Position numbers and translations under genes: made by a program
The notes under the pieces: model-generated
The model's database searches: none
What the model saw: the letters and a program-made list of their open reading frames with translations, nothing else
Told to the model about the DNA's origin: nothing
Shown here: one piece after another, positions 51,001-58,657 of the stretch
Layout of the letters: each line of letters begins with the position of its first letter
Numbering within the stretch: position 1 is the first letter of the stretch
Source of the DNA: Ruminococcus sp.
GTDB taxonomy: Bacteria; Bacillota; Clostridia; Oscillospirales; Ruminococcaceae
Assembly (NCBI GenBank): GCA_015066865.1
Contig: SVNQ01000003.1
Location: 39,689-103,688, forward strand
DNA: 64,000 nt
Reading direction: 5' to 3'

Positions 51001-53886
51001 GATCCAACCATCTGTTGTTGTCGGGATCAGCTTTGCCATTTCAATGTTGTACAGTTCCAGACCTTCAAATGTCAGATCATATACAGTACCAGCCTTTGCA
51101 TCAGCAGGAACTGTAAATTCAACTGTGAATACTACTGCATTATCTGCAGCTACTACATTCTTGTCCAGAGTGTAGTTTGTGCCGGCAAATACCAGCTTGT
51201 CAGCGTTGGATACGAAGTTCAGTGCCTCATAAGCTGCACCAGCTGCTGCATTGCCAGCCTTGAGTGCCTTGTCAGCTGCCATATCCAGAATGTAGCTGTT
51301 GATACCGTCCTTGTCGCCCTTAACTGTTACGGGAACCTTTACGGTCTCGCCAGCTTCAGCTTCAACCTGACCGATGATCCACTCAGCGTCAATCTTCTGA
51401 TCACCAGGAGTTGTGTCGGGCTCTGTTGTATCAGGCTCTGTTGTATCAGGCTCTGTTGTTTCATCAGTCTCACCAATTACCAGATAACCTGCTACCAGTG
51501 CGGGGTTGAGTTCCTTACCATTTGCGTCGCCTACCTTGAACTCGGACTTTGCAAATGTCAGTTCATACTTGCCTGCGGGCATATCATCCGGAACTACAAT
51601 ACCGAATGTTGCTACAGGAGTATTTGCCTTTGCGAACTGAGGATCTGTTGTTGTTGTGCTGGATGCACCTACGTAACCGATCTTTACGTTCGGTACAAAT
51701 GTATCCATCATAGAGTATGCAGTACCCTTTGCGATCTCTTCGATCTCGATGCCGTACTCGGAGAATTCCTTACCGTTGATCAGCATCTGGAATGCATATG
51801 CACCTGTGCCGGGGTCATCTGCTACGAATACGTCGATTTCTGCATAACCATCGTCAGCAGGCTTAACTTCTTCAGTGATGTACCACTTGAAGCCATCAAC
51901 TACCGGAGGATCTACAGGATCATCGGATTCACCGATTACCAGATAACCTGCTACCAGTGCGGGATTGAGTTCCTTACCATTTGCGTCGCCTACCTTGAAC
52001 TCGGACTTAGCAAATGTCAGTTCATACTTACCCTCAGGCATATCTTCCGGAACAACAATACCGAATGTTGCTACAGGAGTATTTGCCTTTGCGAACTGAG
52101 GATCTGTTGTTGTTGTGCTGGATGCACCTACGTAACCGATCTTTACGTTCGGTACGAATGTATCCATCATAGAGTATGCAGTACCCTTTGCGATCTCTTC
52201 GATCTCAATACCGTACTCGGAGAATTCCTTGCCGTTGATCAGCATCTGGAATGCATATGCACCTGTACCGGGGTCATCTGCTACGAATACGTCGATTTCT
52301 GCATAACCATCGTCAGCAGGCTTAACTTCTTCAGTGATGTACCACTTGAAGCCATCAGCTACCGGAGGATCTACAGGAGGATCTACAGGATCATCGGATT
52401 CACCGATTACCAGATAACCTGCTACCAGTGCGGGATTGAGTTCCTTACCATTTGCGTCGCCTACCTTGAACTCAGACTTTGCAAATGTCAGTTCATACTT
52501 GCCCTCAGGCATATCTTCCGGAACAACGATACCGAATGTTGCTACAGGAGTATTTGCCTTTGCGAACTGAGGATCTGTTGTTGTTGTGCTGGATGCACCT
52601 ACGTAACCGATCTTTACGTTCGGTACGAATGTATCCATCATAGAGTATGCAGTACCCTTTGCGATCTCTTCGATCTCAATACCGTACTCGGAGAATTCCT
52701 TGCCGTTGATCAGCATCTGGAATGCATATGCACCTGTACCGGGGTCATCTGCTACGAATACGTCGATTTCTGCATAACCATCATCTTCAGGCTTAACTTC
52801 TTCAGTGATGTACCATCTGAAACCATCAGCTACCGGAGGTTCTACAGGTTCAGAAGAACCGCCAACCACCAGAGTACCGGTTTTCAGTGTAGGACTGAGT
52901 TCCTTACCAGCAGCGTCGCCAGCCATGAACTCAGCAAAGCTCAGCTTGTATGTACCAGCTGCCATATCATCCGGTACAATAATACCGTATGTCAGTACAG
53001 CTACGCCTTCCTTTGCTACCTGAGCAGTCTTTGCTGTTGTGGTAGATGCACCGATGTAACCATTCTTAACGTTCGGTACAAATACGTCCATCTCAGAGTA
53101 TGCGCTACCCTTTGCGATCTCTTCGATCTCGATGCCGTACTCGGAGAATTCCTTGCCGTTGATCAGCATCTGGAATGCATAGGAGTCCGTACCGGGGTCA
53201 TTTGCTACGTATACATCAACCTCTGCATAACCGTCGGATGCAGGCTTTACATTTTCTTCAATGTACCAAGTGTATGCATCGCCAACGTCGGGAGTGTCTG
53301 TATTGCCGCCCTGTGTGGGAGCAGTAGTAGCTGTTTCAGGATCGCCAACGATCAGATAACCGGAAGCCAGTGTGGGGCTCAGTTCCTTACCGTTTGCGTC
53401 GCCTACCTTGAACTCGGACTTTGAAAATGTCAGTTCGTACTTACCCTCGGGCATATCATCCGGAACAACAATACCGAATGTTGCTACAGGAGTATTTGCT
53501 TTTGCGAACTGCGGTTCTGTTGTTGTTGTGCTGGATGCACCTACGTAACCGATCTTTACGTTCGGTACGAATGTATCCATCATAGAATACGCAGTGCCCT
53601 TTGCGATTTCTTCAATCTCGATGCCGTACTCGGAGAATTCCTTGCCGTTGATCAGCATCTGGAATGCGTATGCGCCTGTGCCGGGGTCGTTATCCACGAA
53701 TACGTCGATTTCTGCATAACCGTCATCTTCGGGAATTACTTCTTCCGTGATAGACCATGTGAAGCCGTCAGCCTTTGCTTTATTTGCATCGTCAAATAAC
53801 GGTGTAAAAGCAGATACGGGCATCACACTTGCAATCATGGATGCGCCCATGCAAAACGCAGTCAACGCTGATAAAAATTTTTTCAT
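48094..53886 (-). CDS. scaB: Ten-cohesin scaffoldin with C-terminal X-dockerin dyad (ScaB-like)
   Basis: 1930 residues. After a signal peptide (about 1-26) come five cohesins of one type (about 42-182, 205-343, 356-496, 512-652, 664-805), each with a KEFSEYGIEIEEIAKG core. After a TEPDT linker follow five of a second type (about 832-1690), each with an (E/T)WxxGxxE start and a GINSYILDM-like strand; long TEPKPTEPD linkers separate cohesins 8, 9 and 10. An X-module (about 1700-1800) and a long dockerin end the protein. In R. flavefaciens ScaB two cohesin types also occur in blocks, and the X-dockerin binds ScaE. Cohesins 2 and 10 are the most diverged of their blocks. AAAGGAA precedes the ATG. 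Third gene of its unit. Confidence 0.93.
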   Translation of the reverse strand: MKKFLSALTAFCMGASMIASVMPVSAFTPLFDDANKAKADGFTWSITEEVIPEDDGYAEIDVFVDNDPGTGAYAFQMLINGKEFSEYGIEIEEIAKGTAYSMMDTFVPNVKIGYVGASSTTTTEPQFAKANTPVATFGIVVPDDMPEGKYELTFSKSEFKVGDANGKELSPTLASGYLIVGDPETATTAPTQGGNTDTPDVGDAYTWYIEENVKPASDGYAEVDVYVANDPGTDSYAFQMLINGKEFSEYGIEIEEIAKGSAYSEMDVFVPNVKNGYIGASTTTAKTAQVAKEGVAVLTYGIIVPDDMAAGTYKLSFAEFMAGDAAGKELSPTLKTGTLVVGGSSEPVEPPVADGFRWYITEEVKPEDDGYAEIDVFVADDPGTGAYAFQMLINGKEFSEYGIEIEEIAKGTAYSMMDTFVPNVKIGYVGASSTTTTDPQFAKANTPVATFGIVVPEDMPEGKYELTFAKSEFKVGDANGKELNPALVAGYLVIGESDDPVDPPVDPPVADGFKWYITEEVKPADDGYAEIDVFVADDPGTGAYAFQMLINGKEFSEYGIEIEEIAKGTAYSMMDTFVPNVKIGYVGASSTTTTDPQFAKANTPVATFGIVVPEDMPEGKYELTFAKSEFKVGDANGKELNPALVAGYLVIGESDDPVDPPVVDGFKWYITEEVKPADDGYAEIDVFVADDPGTGAYAFQMLINGKEFSEYGIEIEEIAKGTAYSMMDTFVPNVKIGYVGASSTTTTDPQFAKANTPVATFGIVVPDDMPAGKYELTFAKSEFKVGDANGKELNPALVAGYLVIGETDETTEPDTTEPDTTEPDTTPGDQKIDAEWIIGQVEAEAGETVKVPVTVKGDKDGINSYILDMAADKALKAGNAAAGAAYEALNFVSNADKLVFAGTNYTLDKNVVAADNAVVFTVEFTVPADAKAGTVYDLTFEGLELYNIEMAKLIPTTTDGWIKVKTPAPTEGSSEIDAEWIIGQVEVNAGEKAVVPVTVKGDVDGINSYILDMSQDAGPVYKGATAGDAYEGLDFIANEKNLIFAGTNSSLDKNIVAADGAVVFNVEFDVPADAAPGTVYNLKFEDLELYNIDMIKLIPTTTDGWIKVKKTEVTTEAAGEWIIGTAEVEAGATVTIPVTVKGDKNGINSYILDMLAKEVDGAAPTADDAAAGNAYEGLGFVFNKDALTFAGTNYTLKENVKLSKDGAVVFEVTFTVPADAAPGTVYDLTFEKLSVYDINMSELKPTQTPGWIKIKEPETTEPEPTVPDTTEPEPTVPDTTEPKPTEPDTTEPEPTEPDTTEPKPTEPDTTEPKPTEPDTTEPKPTEPDTTEPVKPGEPGEWIIGTAEVEAGATVTIPVTVKGDKNGINSYILDMLAKEVDGAAPTADDAAAGNAYEGLGFVFNKDTLTFAGTNYTLKENVKLSKDGAVVFEVTFTVPADAAPGTVYDLTFESLSVYDINMNALEPTQTPGWIKIKEPDTTEPKPTEPDTTEPKPTEPDTTEPEPTEPDTTEPKPTEPDTTEPKPTEPDTTEPKPTEPDTTEPKPTEPDTTEPDTTEPEPQPGSATWQVGTVEGAPGEEVKLNVTVSKDTGLNSYKFQLVADEGPTAVDAVAGDAYAGLAFQKPADLATLKFGATSVDVANVKAEDGAVVLTITFKIPEDAKDGTVYNVKFAEDVEAYDADMVALDITEVDGWIKVVTPENPVVGCEYEMTGTHQFYFSHDPRNFKAEDLVATLVRYDIYKDGTKSEAIPVTDLSVVKFDVEGWTNPKEVYDGQVLDENGFVKEGYFAYYTGNIPATITDEFGEKHEFKDTVTAYIAVKGDANLDGKANSLDSAAILVYAAAKGAGNEAYIYSAEDEMLDMFAYFLADVTGESEDRGKTDSLGNEGSALDSIDAANILVYAAKEGAGNNPKWHETLSVDTLPKYTAEIAAN
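49210..49462 (-). repeat. TEPKPTEPDT linker repeat, second
   Basis: 30-base tandem units encode TEPKPTEPDT between cohesins 9 and 10; about eight copies with mixed TEPEP variants. Confidence 0.85.
49890..50120 (-). repeat. TEP(E/K)PT(E/V)PDT linker repeat, first
   Basis: 30-base tandem units lie between cohesins 8 and 9. The flanking cohesins 8 and 9 are themselves almost identical in DNA, so a cohesin-plus-linker unit was duplicated recently. Confidence 0.85.
51480..52800 (-). repeat. Three nearly identical cohesin units (cohesins 3-5)
   Basis: Units of about 465 bases, starting near 51480, 51930 and 52400, encode cohesins 5, 4 and 3. They differ at few positions, mostly at the linker joints. 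Cohesin 1 and the ScaA cohesin are slightly more diverged copies of the same unit. Confidence 0.85.
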
Positions 53887-53924
53887 CGCGTATGTTCCTT
53901 TCTTAAAAAATCAAATTTTTAGAA

Positions 53925-53963
53925 CACCGTGTTCAGGTGGAGGACGTCCACCTGAACACGGTG
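53925..53963. other. Intercistronic hairpin between scaA-like and scaB-like genes
   Basis: Perfect 17-bp inverted repeat: 53925-53941 pairs with 53947-53963 around a 5-nt loop. On the coding (minus) strand the stem is followed by TTCTAAAAATTTG, not a tight T run, and the next gene's ribosome site lies about 28 bases downstream of it. Confidence 0.9.
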
Positions 53964-53979
53964 ACTTCTGCGTTTTAAA

Positions 53980-55647
53980 TTACTTTGCAGCTGTCGGCAG
54001 GGATGTTACATTACCAATGAGATACTTCAGGATCTCGATGGAGTCTGTACCCTCAAGCTTGCCGTTGTCATAGCAGTCAGCTACTTCTGTCTGATAATCA
54101 TCCAGCTTCTGATCTTCGTAACCAGTCAGGTGTCTGTTCAGCAGAACGATGTCAACCAGTTCAACCTTACCGTTCTTGTTAACGTCACCATAGAGGTAGT
54201 CATTGTCACCGGGCTCTGTTGTGTCAGGCTCTGTGGGCTTGGGCTCTGTTGTGTCAGGCTCTGTGGGCTTGGGCTCTGTTGTGTCAGGCTCTGTGGGCTT
54301 GGGCTCTGTTGTGTCAGGCTCTGTGGATCCAGCATCGCCAACGATCAGATAACCGGAAACCAGCTCAGGGCTCAGTTCCTTACCATTTGCGTCGCCAACC
54401 TTGAACTCAGACTTAGCAAAGCTCAGCTCATACTTGCCCTCAGGCATATCTTCCGGAACTACGATACCGAATGTTGCTACAGGTGTGTTTGCCTTTGCAA
54501 ACTGAGGATCTGTTGTTGTTGTGCTGGATGCGCCAACATAACCGATCTTTACGTTCGGTACGAATGTATCCATCATGGAGTATGCAGTACCCTTTGCGAT
54601 CTCTTCGATCTCAATACCATATTCAGAGAATTCCTTGCCGTTGATCAGCATCTGGAATGTGTAAGCACCTGTGCCGGGGTCATCTGCTACAAATACGCTG
54701 ATTTCAGCATAACCATCATCTTCAGGCTTAACTTCTTCAGTGATGTACCACTTGAAGCCACCATCAGAGGGCTGATCAGGCTCTGTTGCATCAGGCTCTG
54801 TCGGCTGAGGCTCTGTCGGCTGAGGCTCTGTCGGCTGAGGCTCTGTTGTGTCAGGCTCTGTGCTGCCAGCGTCGCCAACAACGATTGTCAGGCTCTCCAG
54901 TGTGTCAGGAATGACAATGTTGCTGCCATCGTTTACGAATGTAGCCTCTGCTTCGCCGTACTCGTTGGTGTACTTTTCAACGAAGTCGATTGTGTACTTG
55001 CCTTCCTTGATGGAGGAGTCCAGCTCAACTTCAAACTGAGTCAGCGGGAAATCATCGGACTTTGTGCCGAGGAAGTTTGCTGTTGTCTCGAAGTTGTCAT
55101 ATACGCTTGCGTCAAAGCTGTACATCCAGATCCAGTTGAAGCGCTCTTCGTCATCCGTATACTTAAAGGAATCCGGATACTTGCTGCTGTGGTTGTAGGA
55201 AATGTTACCGCAGCCGCCCTTATACTTGCCGCGCTTTGTTACCCAACCAAAGCAGTTTACAAATGCATTTGTGGAGAACTCTGTATCTCCAGCCTTGTAA
55301 GTAATTTCCTGATCATAGGAAGCTACTGTATCGTCCAGATTAGCACCTTCCAGCGGCAGATGGATTGCGGGGTCACTACCCTGAACCATACCACCGGTCT
55401 GCTGAACTGCAGCCTTGGAAGGATCAGCAGAGATGTACTGGCCAACCGTGAACTTTGCGCCAGCAGCGTCAGCTGCGGAAGCAAATGTAATGGTCTTGCC
55501 ATCATCAGAAACTGTGTATTTACCCTCGGAATTAACCTTCAGATAAAAACCGATATCCTTGCTTGAATAAGCAAATACGGAGACAACGCTCGCAGCCATG
55601 CTTGCGCACATTGCGGCAGCTGTCAGTGCAGAAACAACCTTCTTCAT
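53980..55647 (-). CDS. scaA: Scaffoldin with one typical and one divergent cohesin-like module plus dockerin (ScaA-like)
   Basis: 555 residues from the ATG at 55647, which follows AAAGGAA; the longer frame to 55698 would bury the signal peptide (1-28). Residues about 30-245 form a module ending PLTQFEVELDSSIKEGKYTIDF...LESLTIVVGD, which lines up with the last strands of a cohesin but is otherwise diverged and longer. A TEPQP linker follows, then a cohesin (about 295-437) nearly identical to ScaB type-1 cohesins, a TEPKPTEPDT linker and a dockerin (about 483-555; YGDVNKNGKVELVDIVLLNRHL). That dockerin type resembles the ScaC one below and would bind a different cohesin class from the enzyme dockerins. 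Middle gene of the unit. Confidence 0.88.
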   Translation of the reverse strand: MKKVVSALTAAAMCASMAASVVSVFAYSSKDIGFYLKVNSEGKYTVSDDGKTITFASAADAAGAKFTVGQYISADPSKAAVQQTGGMVQGSDPAIHLPLEGANLDDTVASYDQEITYKAGDTEFSTNAFVNCFGWVTKRGKYKGGCGNISYNHSSKYPDSFKYTDDEERFNWIWMYSFDASVYDNFETTANFLGTKSDDFPLTQFEVELDSSIKEGKYTIDFVEKYTNEYGEAEATFVNDGSNIVIPDTLESLTIVVGDAGSTEPDTTEPQPTEPQPTEPQPTEPDATEPDQPSDGGFKWYITEEVKPEDDGYAEISVFVADDPGTGAYTFQMLINGKEFSEYGIEIEEIAKGTAYSMMDTFVPNVKIGYVGASSTTTTDPQFAKANTPVATFGIVVPEDMPEGKYELSFAKSEFKVGDANGKELSPELVSGYLIVGDAGSTEPDTTEPKPTEPDTTEPKPTEPDTTEPKPTEPDTTEPGDNDYLYGDVNKNGKVELVDIVLLNRHLTGYEDQKLDDYQTEVADCYDNGKLEGTDSIEILKYLIGNVTSLPTAAK

Positions 55648-55748
55648 AACAAATAATTCCTTTCTGTTTTGTTTGTGCAAAAAAATTTCGCCATACATTT
55701 GCAGTACGTTCCGTCAATGTCTGCATCCTCTTTTTAATGTCATTTTTA

Positions 55749-55774
55749 TCTGGGGCTCAATCAAGAGCCCCAGA
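55749..55774. other. Intercistronic hairpin between scaC-like and scaA-like genes
   Basis: Perfect 10-bp stem TCTGGGGCTC / GAGCCCCAGA with a 6-nt loop, 17 bases past the scaC-like stop; the minus strand continues with TAAAAATG, so no T run. Confidence 0.75.
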
Positions 55775-55790
55775 CTGAAGCTGTGACAAC

Positions 55791-56642
55791 TTATACGGGA
55801 AGCTTATCAATCAGCTTAACAATGAACTTCAGAATGCTCAGAGAGTCATCAGAACCGGGCTTGCCGTCCTTGTTAACGTCAGCATTGATCTTGCCCTGCG
55901 GTGTTACGTCAGCAGCACCCAGCAGGTTCTTATTCAGAACGATGATGTCCAGAATGTCAACCTTGCCGTTGCAGTCAACGTCGCCGTATACAGCATCTGT
56001 TGCAGGCGGATCTGTTGCAGGCGGATCTGTTTCGGGCGGATCAGTTTCCTTAGTACCTACTGTTACAGAACCATTGCTGAGAGAAGTCTCAAACTTAGTA
56101 ACTGTGTAATCAGAACCAACATTACCTACAGAGATCTCGGAGTTTGTTGTGCCGGAGCCCTCTGTTGTCTCACGCTTGATTGCGCCGATCTTGAAGTCGC
56201 AAACAGAACCAGCAGATGCGCCGCTCTTAACAGTACCTGTTACTGTCAGGAACACGCCATCCTTTGTGATCCAATATGCCTTGTCATCCAGACCGGTGGT
56301 GTATGTAACATTGATTACACCAGCAGTGCTGTAGTCAGCCTCGAATGCCTTAGCACCCTCAATCTTCTCTGCGTTATCAACGCCTGTGTTTGCAATCGCA
56401 CCTGCGGTTACACCTGTTACCTCAACCAGTGAAGAGTCGTAGGTGAGCGCAAATTCACATACAGAAATACCTGCAGACGGTACACCGTTCAGCTCTACGT
56501 CGAGCTCAAACTTGGCACCTGCCTCTGCATTCACCTTTTCGCCTTTGATGGTCACTGTGTCAGCTGCGATTACAGCCTGTGCTGAAAACGCTGCCAGCAT
56601 GGATACAGCAGCCAGACCAGCAACAATTTTCCTTACTTTCAT
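55791..56642 (-). CDS. scaC: Single-cohesin adaptor scaffoldin with dockerin (ScaC-like)
   Basis: 283 residues: signal peptide (1-27), cohesin (about 28-190), a short DPPETDPPATDPPAT linker, dockerin (about 210-283). The cohesin has the classical type I start VNAEAGAKFELDVELNGVPSAGISVCEFALTYDSSLVEVTGV, different from both ScaB cohesin types. The dockerin is VYGDVDCNGKVDILDIIVLNKNLL...NADVNKDGKPGSDDSLSILKFI. In R. flavefaciens ScaC is an adaptor that replaces the docking specificity of ScaA cohesins; gene order scaC-scaA-scaB agrees. AAGGAGGAAAG precedes the ATG. First gene of its unit, with a strong promoter at 56778-56806. Confidence 0.9.
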   Translation of the reverse strand: MKVRKIVAGLAAVSMLAAFSAQAVIAADTVTIKGEKVNAEAGAKFELDVELNGVPSAGISVCEFALTYDSSLVEVTGVTAGAIANTGVDNAEKIEGAKAFEADYSTAGVINVTYTTGLDDKAYWITKDGVFLTVTGTVKSGASAGSVCDFKIGAIKRETTEGSGTTNSEISVGNVGSDYTVTKFETSLSNGSVTVGTKETDPPETDPPATDPPATDAVYGDVDCNGKVDILDIIVLNKNLLGAADVTPQGKINADVNKDGKPGSDDSLSILKFIVKLIDKLPV

Positions 56643-56777
56643 CTTCTTTCCTCCTTCTTAATTGTAATGCAATACAAAGCCATATAACCAAGGAACCTTC
56701 CCTTGAATTATATCCTCATACTAACATCAAGTAGTTCAAGGGACATGGCATGACTCCCCCTATATCTACTTATTGTT

Positions 56778-56806
56778 ATTATAGAACAAAATATCACATA
56801 AGTCAA
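56778..56806 (-). promoter_or_regulatory. Promoter of the scaC-scaA-scaB unit
   Basis: Minus strand TTGACT (56801-56806) and TATAAT (56778-56783), spacer 17. Confidence 0.8.
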
Positions 56807-57040
56807 GAGAATTTCAAGTATTTTGTACAAATCGTCGAAAACCATTTCCATCTTTTAGGCAATTCGTACAAACAAAAAAATCAAGGCCTCAAAAAGACGG
56901 CATTTTTGCTTCCAACAGGCACAAAATACAAGTTCCTTATACAGTTTAATTATATATCAGTCACGAAAAAAAGTAAATACTTTTTTTGAAAATCATCATA
57001 TTACACAAATAATGCCCTGCTAATTATATGGTTTACACAA

Positions 57041-57080
57041 AAACAGGAAATCCTTAAGGTTATTTTAGGATTTCCCGTTT
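57041..57080 (-). terminator. Terminator of the CapA-like gene
   Basis: GGAAATCCT / AGGATTTCC stem extended by AAAC / GTTT with one mismatch; minus strand continues TGTTTTTG. Confidence 0.8.
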
Positions 57081-57191
57081 TGAAAATGACCAAATATTCA
57101 GTTTTTCAGTCGAACAACGCAATTGTAAAGCGGCTATATTTGTGCATTAAATCATTTCACGCACAATGTATTAAGTCGATTTATACAATTT

Positions 57192-58469
57192 TTATTGTGT
57201 CAGCTTACGAAATTCTTCCGGAACATTATTGGAAACGATGGTGTCAATGACATTCCAGCTCCATTTCTTTGCCGTACCCCAAGGAGAATAGGGCAGTCCG
57301 TGTCCTGCCACCAGCTCATCGGTATACATATAATAAGGATACAAGCGAAGATTAGTAAGACTTCCGTCATCATAATGAGTAATCACGGGAGTGACCTGTA
57401 CATTTTCGACAGTCAGCTGATCTCCGGATTGTTTCAGATCGAACTCTGCCATACCGCCCACCATATTAAAGCTGTCAGTCTGTGCGGAAATGAAGTTGCC
57501 GAGGGAGTAGAACACAAATCCCTGTGTTCCATCGGTTCTTGTGACGTATTCCATTGTTTCAAGCGTATGGGAATGCGTGCCGATGATGACATCTGCGCCC
57601 CATTCCACCATATTCTTGGCAAGGCTTCTTACGGAATCGCTCACGGTGTGCGTATCCTCCGCACCCCAGTGTGCGGAAACTACAACAGCATCTACCATAC
57701 CGTCAAGCTCCTTGATCTGCTGTTCGATCAGCGTTGTCTGACTGGTAAGCGGGATTTTCATAGCAGAATCGGACGGCAGACTGTAGCCATTGATATGCTC
57801 GGTATACGCAAGATAGCCAATGGTCATGCCATTCACCTCAGAAATGCGGTAATTTTCCATATCCTGCGCATCACGATAGCATCCGATCACCTTGAGTGTA
57901 GGCGTCTGCGAAGTTTTGGTATCCCAGTAGTCGAGCGCTGCATTCAGACCGCCTGTTCCCTTATCGAGGGCATGGTTATTCGACATGCAGATGATGTCAA
58001 ATCCCAGATCCACCATCTCATCACCGAGCTGTGTGGGGGAATTGAAATTGAAATTTGAACCGGAAATCTCGTATTTGTCGCCGGCAATGATGGTTTCCTG
58101 ATTGATGAAGGCAAGATCGGCAGCAGCCACCTTATCCGCTACATTTTTATAGCAGTAATTGAAATTGTATTTTTCGCCCTCAGCAGCGTGCTTCTGTGCG
58201 GACTCATACACACGCTTCTGCACAAGATTATCACCGACAGCGAGAAAATGAACGGTAGAATCCTGTATCGGCGGCTCTGTCGGCGGTTCAGTTGTCGGCT
58301 CGACAGAACTGTCAGTGTCATGATGTCCCTGCGTTTCCACGGGGATGGGCTGACCTGTAGAACTCGGCTGTGTGTAATTATTCTCCTGACTGATCGGTTC
58401 AAAATCACAGCCGCTTGCACCAAGAATCAGCAATAATGCAGCGGAAAATGCCGCAAGTTTCTTTTTCAT
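57192..58469 (-). CDS. CapA-family lipoprotein
   Basis: 425 residues. Lipoprotein signal with lipobox LGASGCDF, a Pro/Thr/Glu stalk (about 20-70) and a CapA-type metallophosphatase-like domain: FLAVGDNLVQKRVYE, FINQETI, NNHALDKG, VVVSAHWGAED and GTHSHTLETMEY. CapA is needed for poly-gamma-glutamate export in Bacillus, but capB and capC are absent here, as in many Clostridia, so another surface function is likely. The start at 58469 follows AGAAAGGATGG; the frame extends to 58532 but lacks a site. Promoter at 58521-58549. Confidence 0.88.
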   Translation of the reverse strand: MKKKLAAFSAALLLILGASGCDFEPISQENNYTQPSSTGQPIPVETQGHHDTDSSVEPTTEPPTEPPIQDSTVHFLAVGDNLVQKRVYESAQKHAAEGEKYNFNYCYKNVADKVAAADLAFINQETIIAGDKYEISGSNFNFNSPTQLGDEMVDLGFDIICMSNNHALDKGTGGLNAALDYWDTKTSQTPTLKVIGCYRDAQDMENYRISEVNGMTIGYLAYTEHINGYSLPSDSAMKIPLTSQTTLIEQQIKELDGMVDAVVVSAHWGAEDTHTVSDSVRSLAKNMVEWGADVIIGTHSHTLETMEYVTRTDGTQGFVFYSLGNFISAQTDSFNMVGGMAEFDLKQSGDQLTVENVQVTPVITHYDDGSLTNLRLYPYYMYTDELVAGHGLPYSPWGTAKKWSWNVIDTIVSNNVPEEFRKLTQ

Positions 58470-58520
58470 AATACCATCCTTTCTGTTCCACAAGCGGAAA
58501 TCTTTATGTATCTCTGTGTT

Positions 58521-58549
58521 ATTATACCACATATGATTCAGAATTGCAA
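58521..58549 (-). promoter_or_regulatory. Promoter of the CapA-like gene
   Basis: Minus strand TTGCAA (58544-58549) and TATAAT (58521-58526), spacer 17. Confidence 0.7.
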
Positions 58550-58657
58550 GTTTCTACTTAAAAAAATCGCATGAATTATGGGCAAATTCCTACCTGTTCC
58601 GGCTTTGTGTGCATAAATGCGCAATATTTTGCCACACTATTCCAAAGAGGTGATCCC

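Larger units (their letters stand above)
56643..57191. other. Intergenic region upstream of scaC
   Basis: 549 bases without a gene. It has a minus-strand promoter (56778-56806), a leader of about 130 bases with a TCCCTTGAA / TTCAAGGGA stem (about 56698-56742), AT-rich DNA at 56750-57000 and the capA terminator (57041-57080). No riboswitch is recognised. Confidence 0.7.

Noticed and set aside
48151..53424. 1757-codon plus-strand open frame opposite the scaB-like gene
   Set aside because: It is a shadow caused by the codon bias of the repeated cohesins and linkers; it is Cys/Leu/Arg rich, has no start signal and no recognisable domain.
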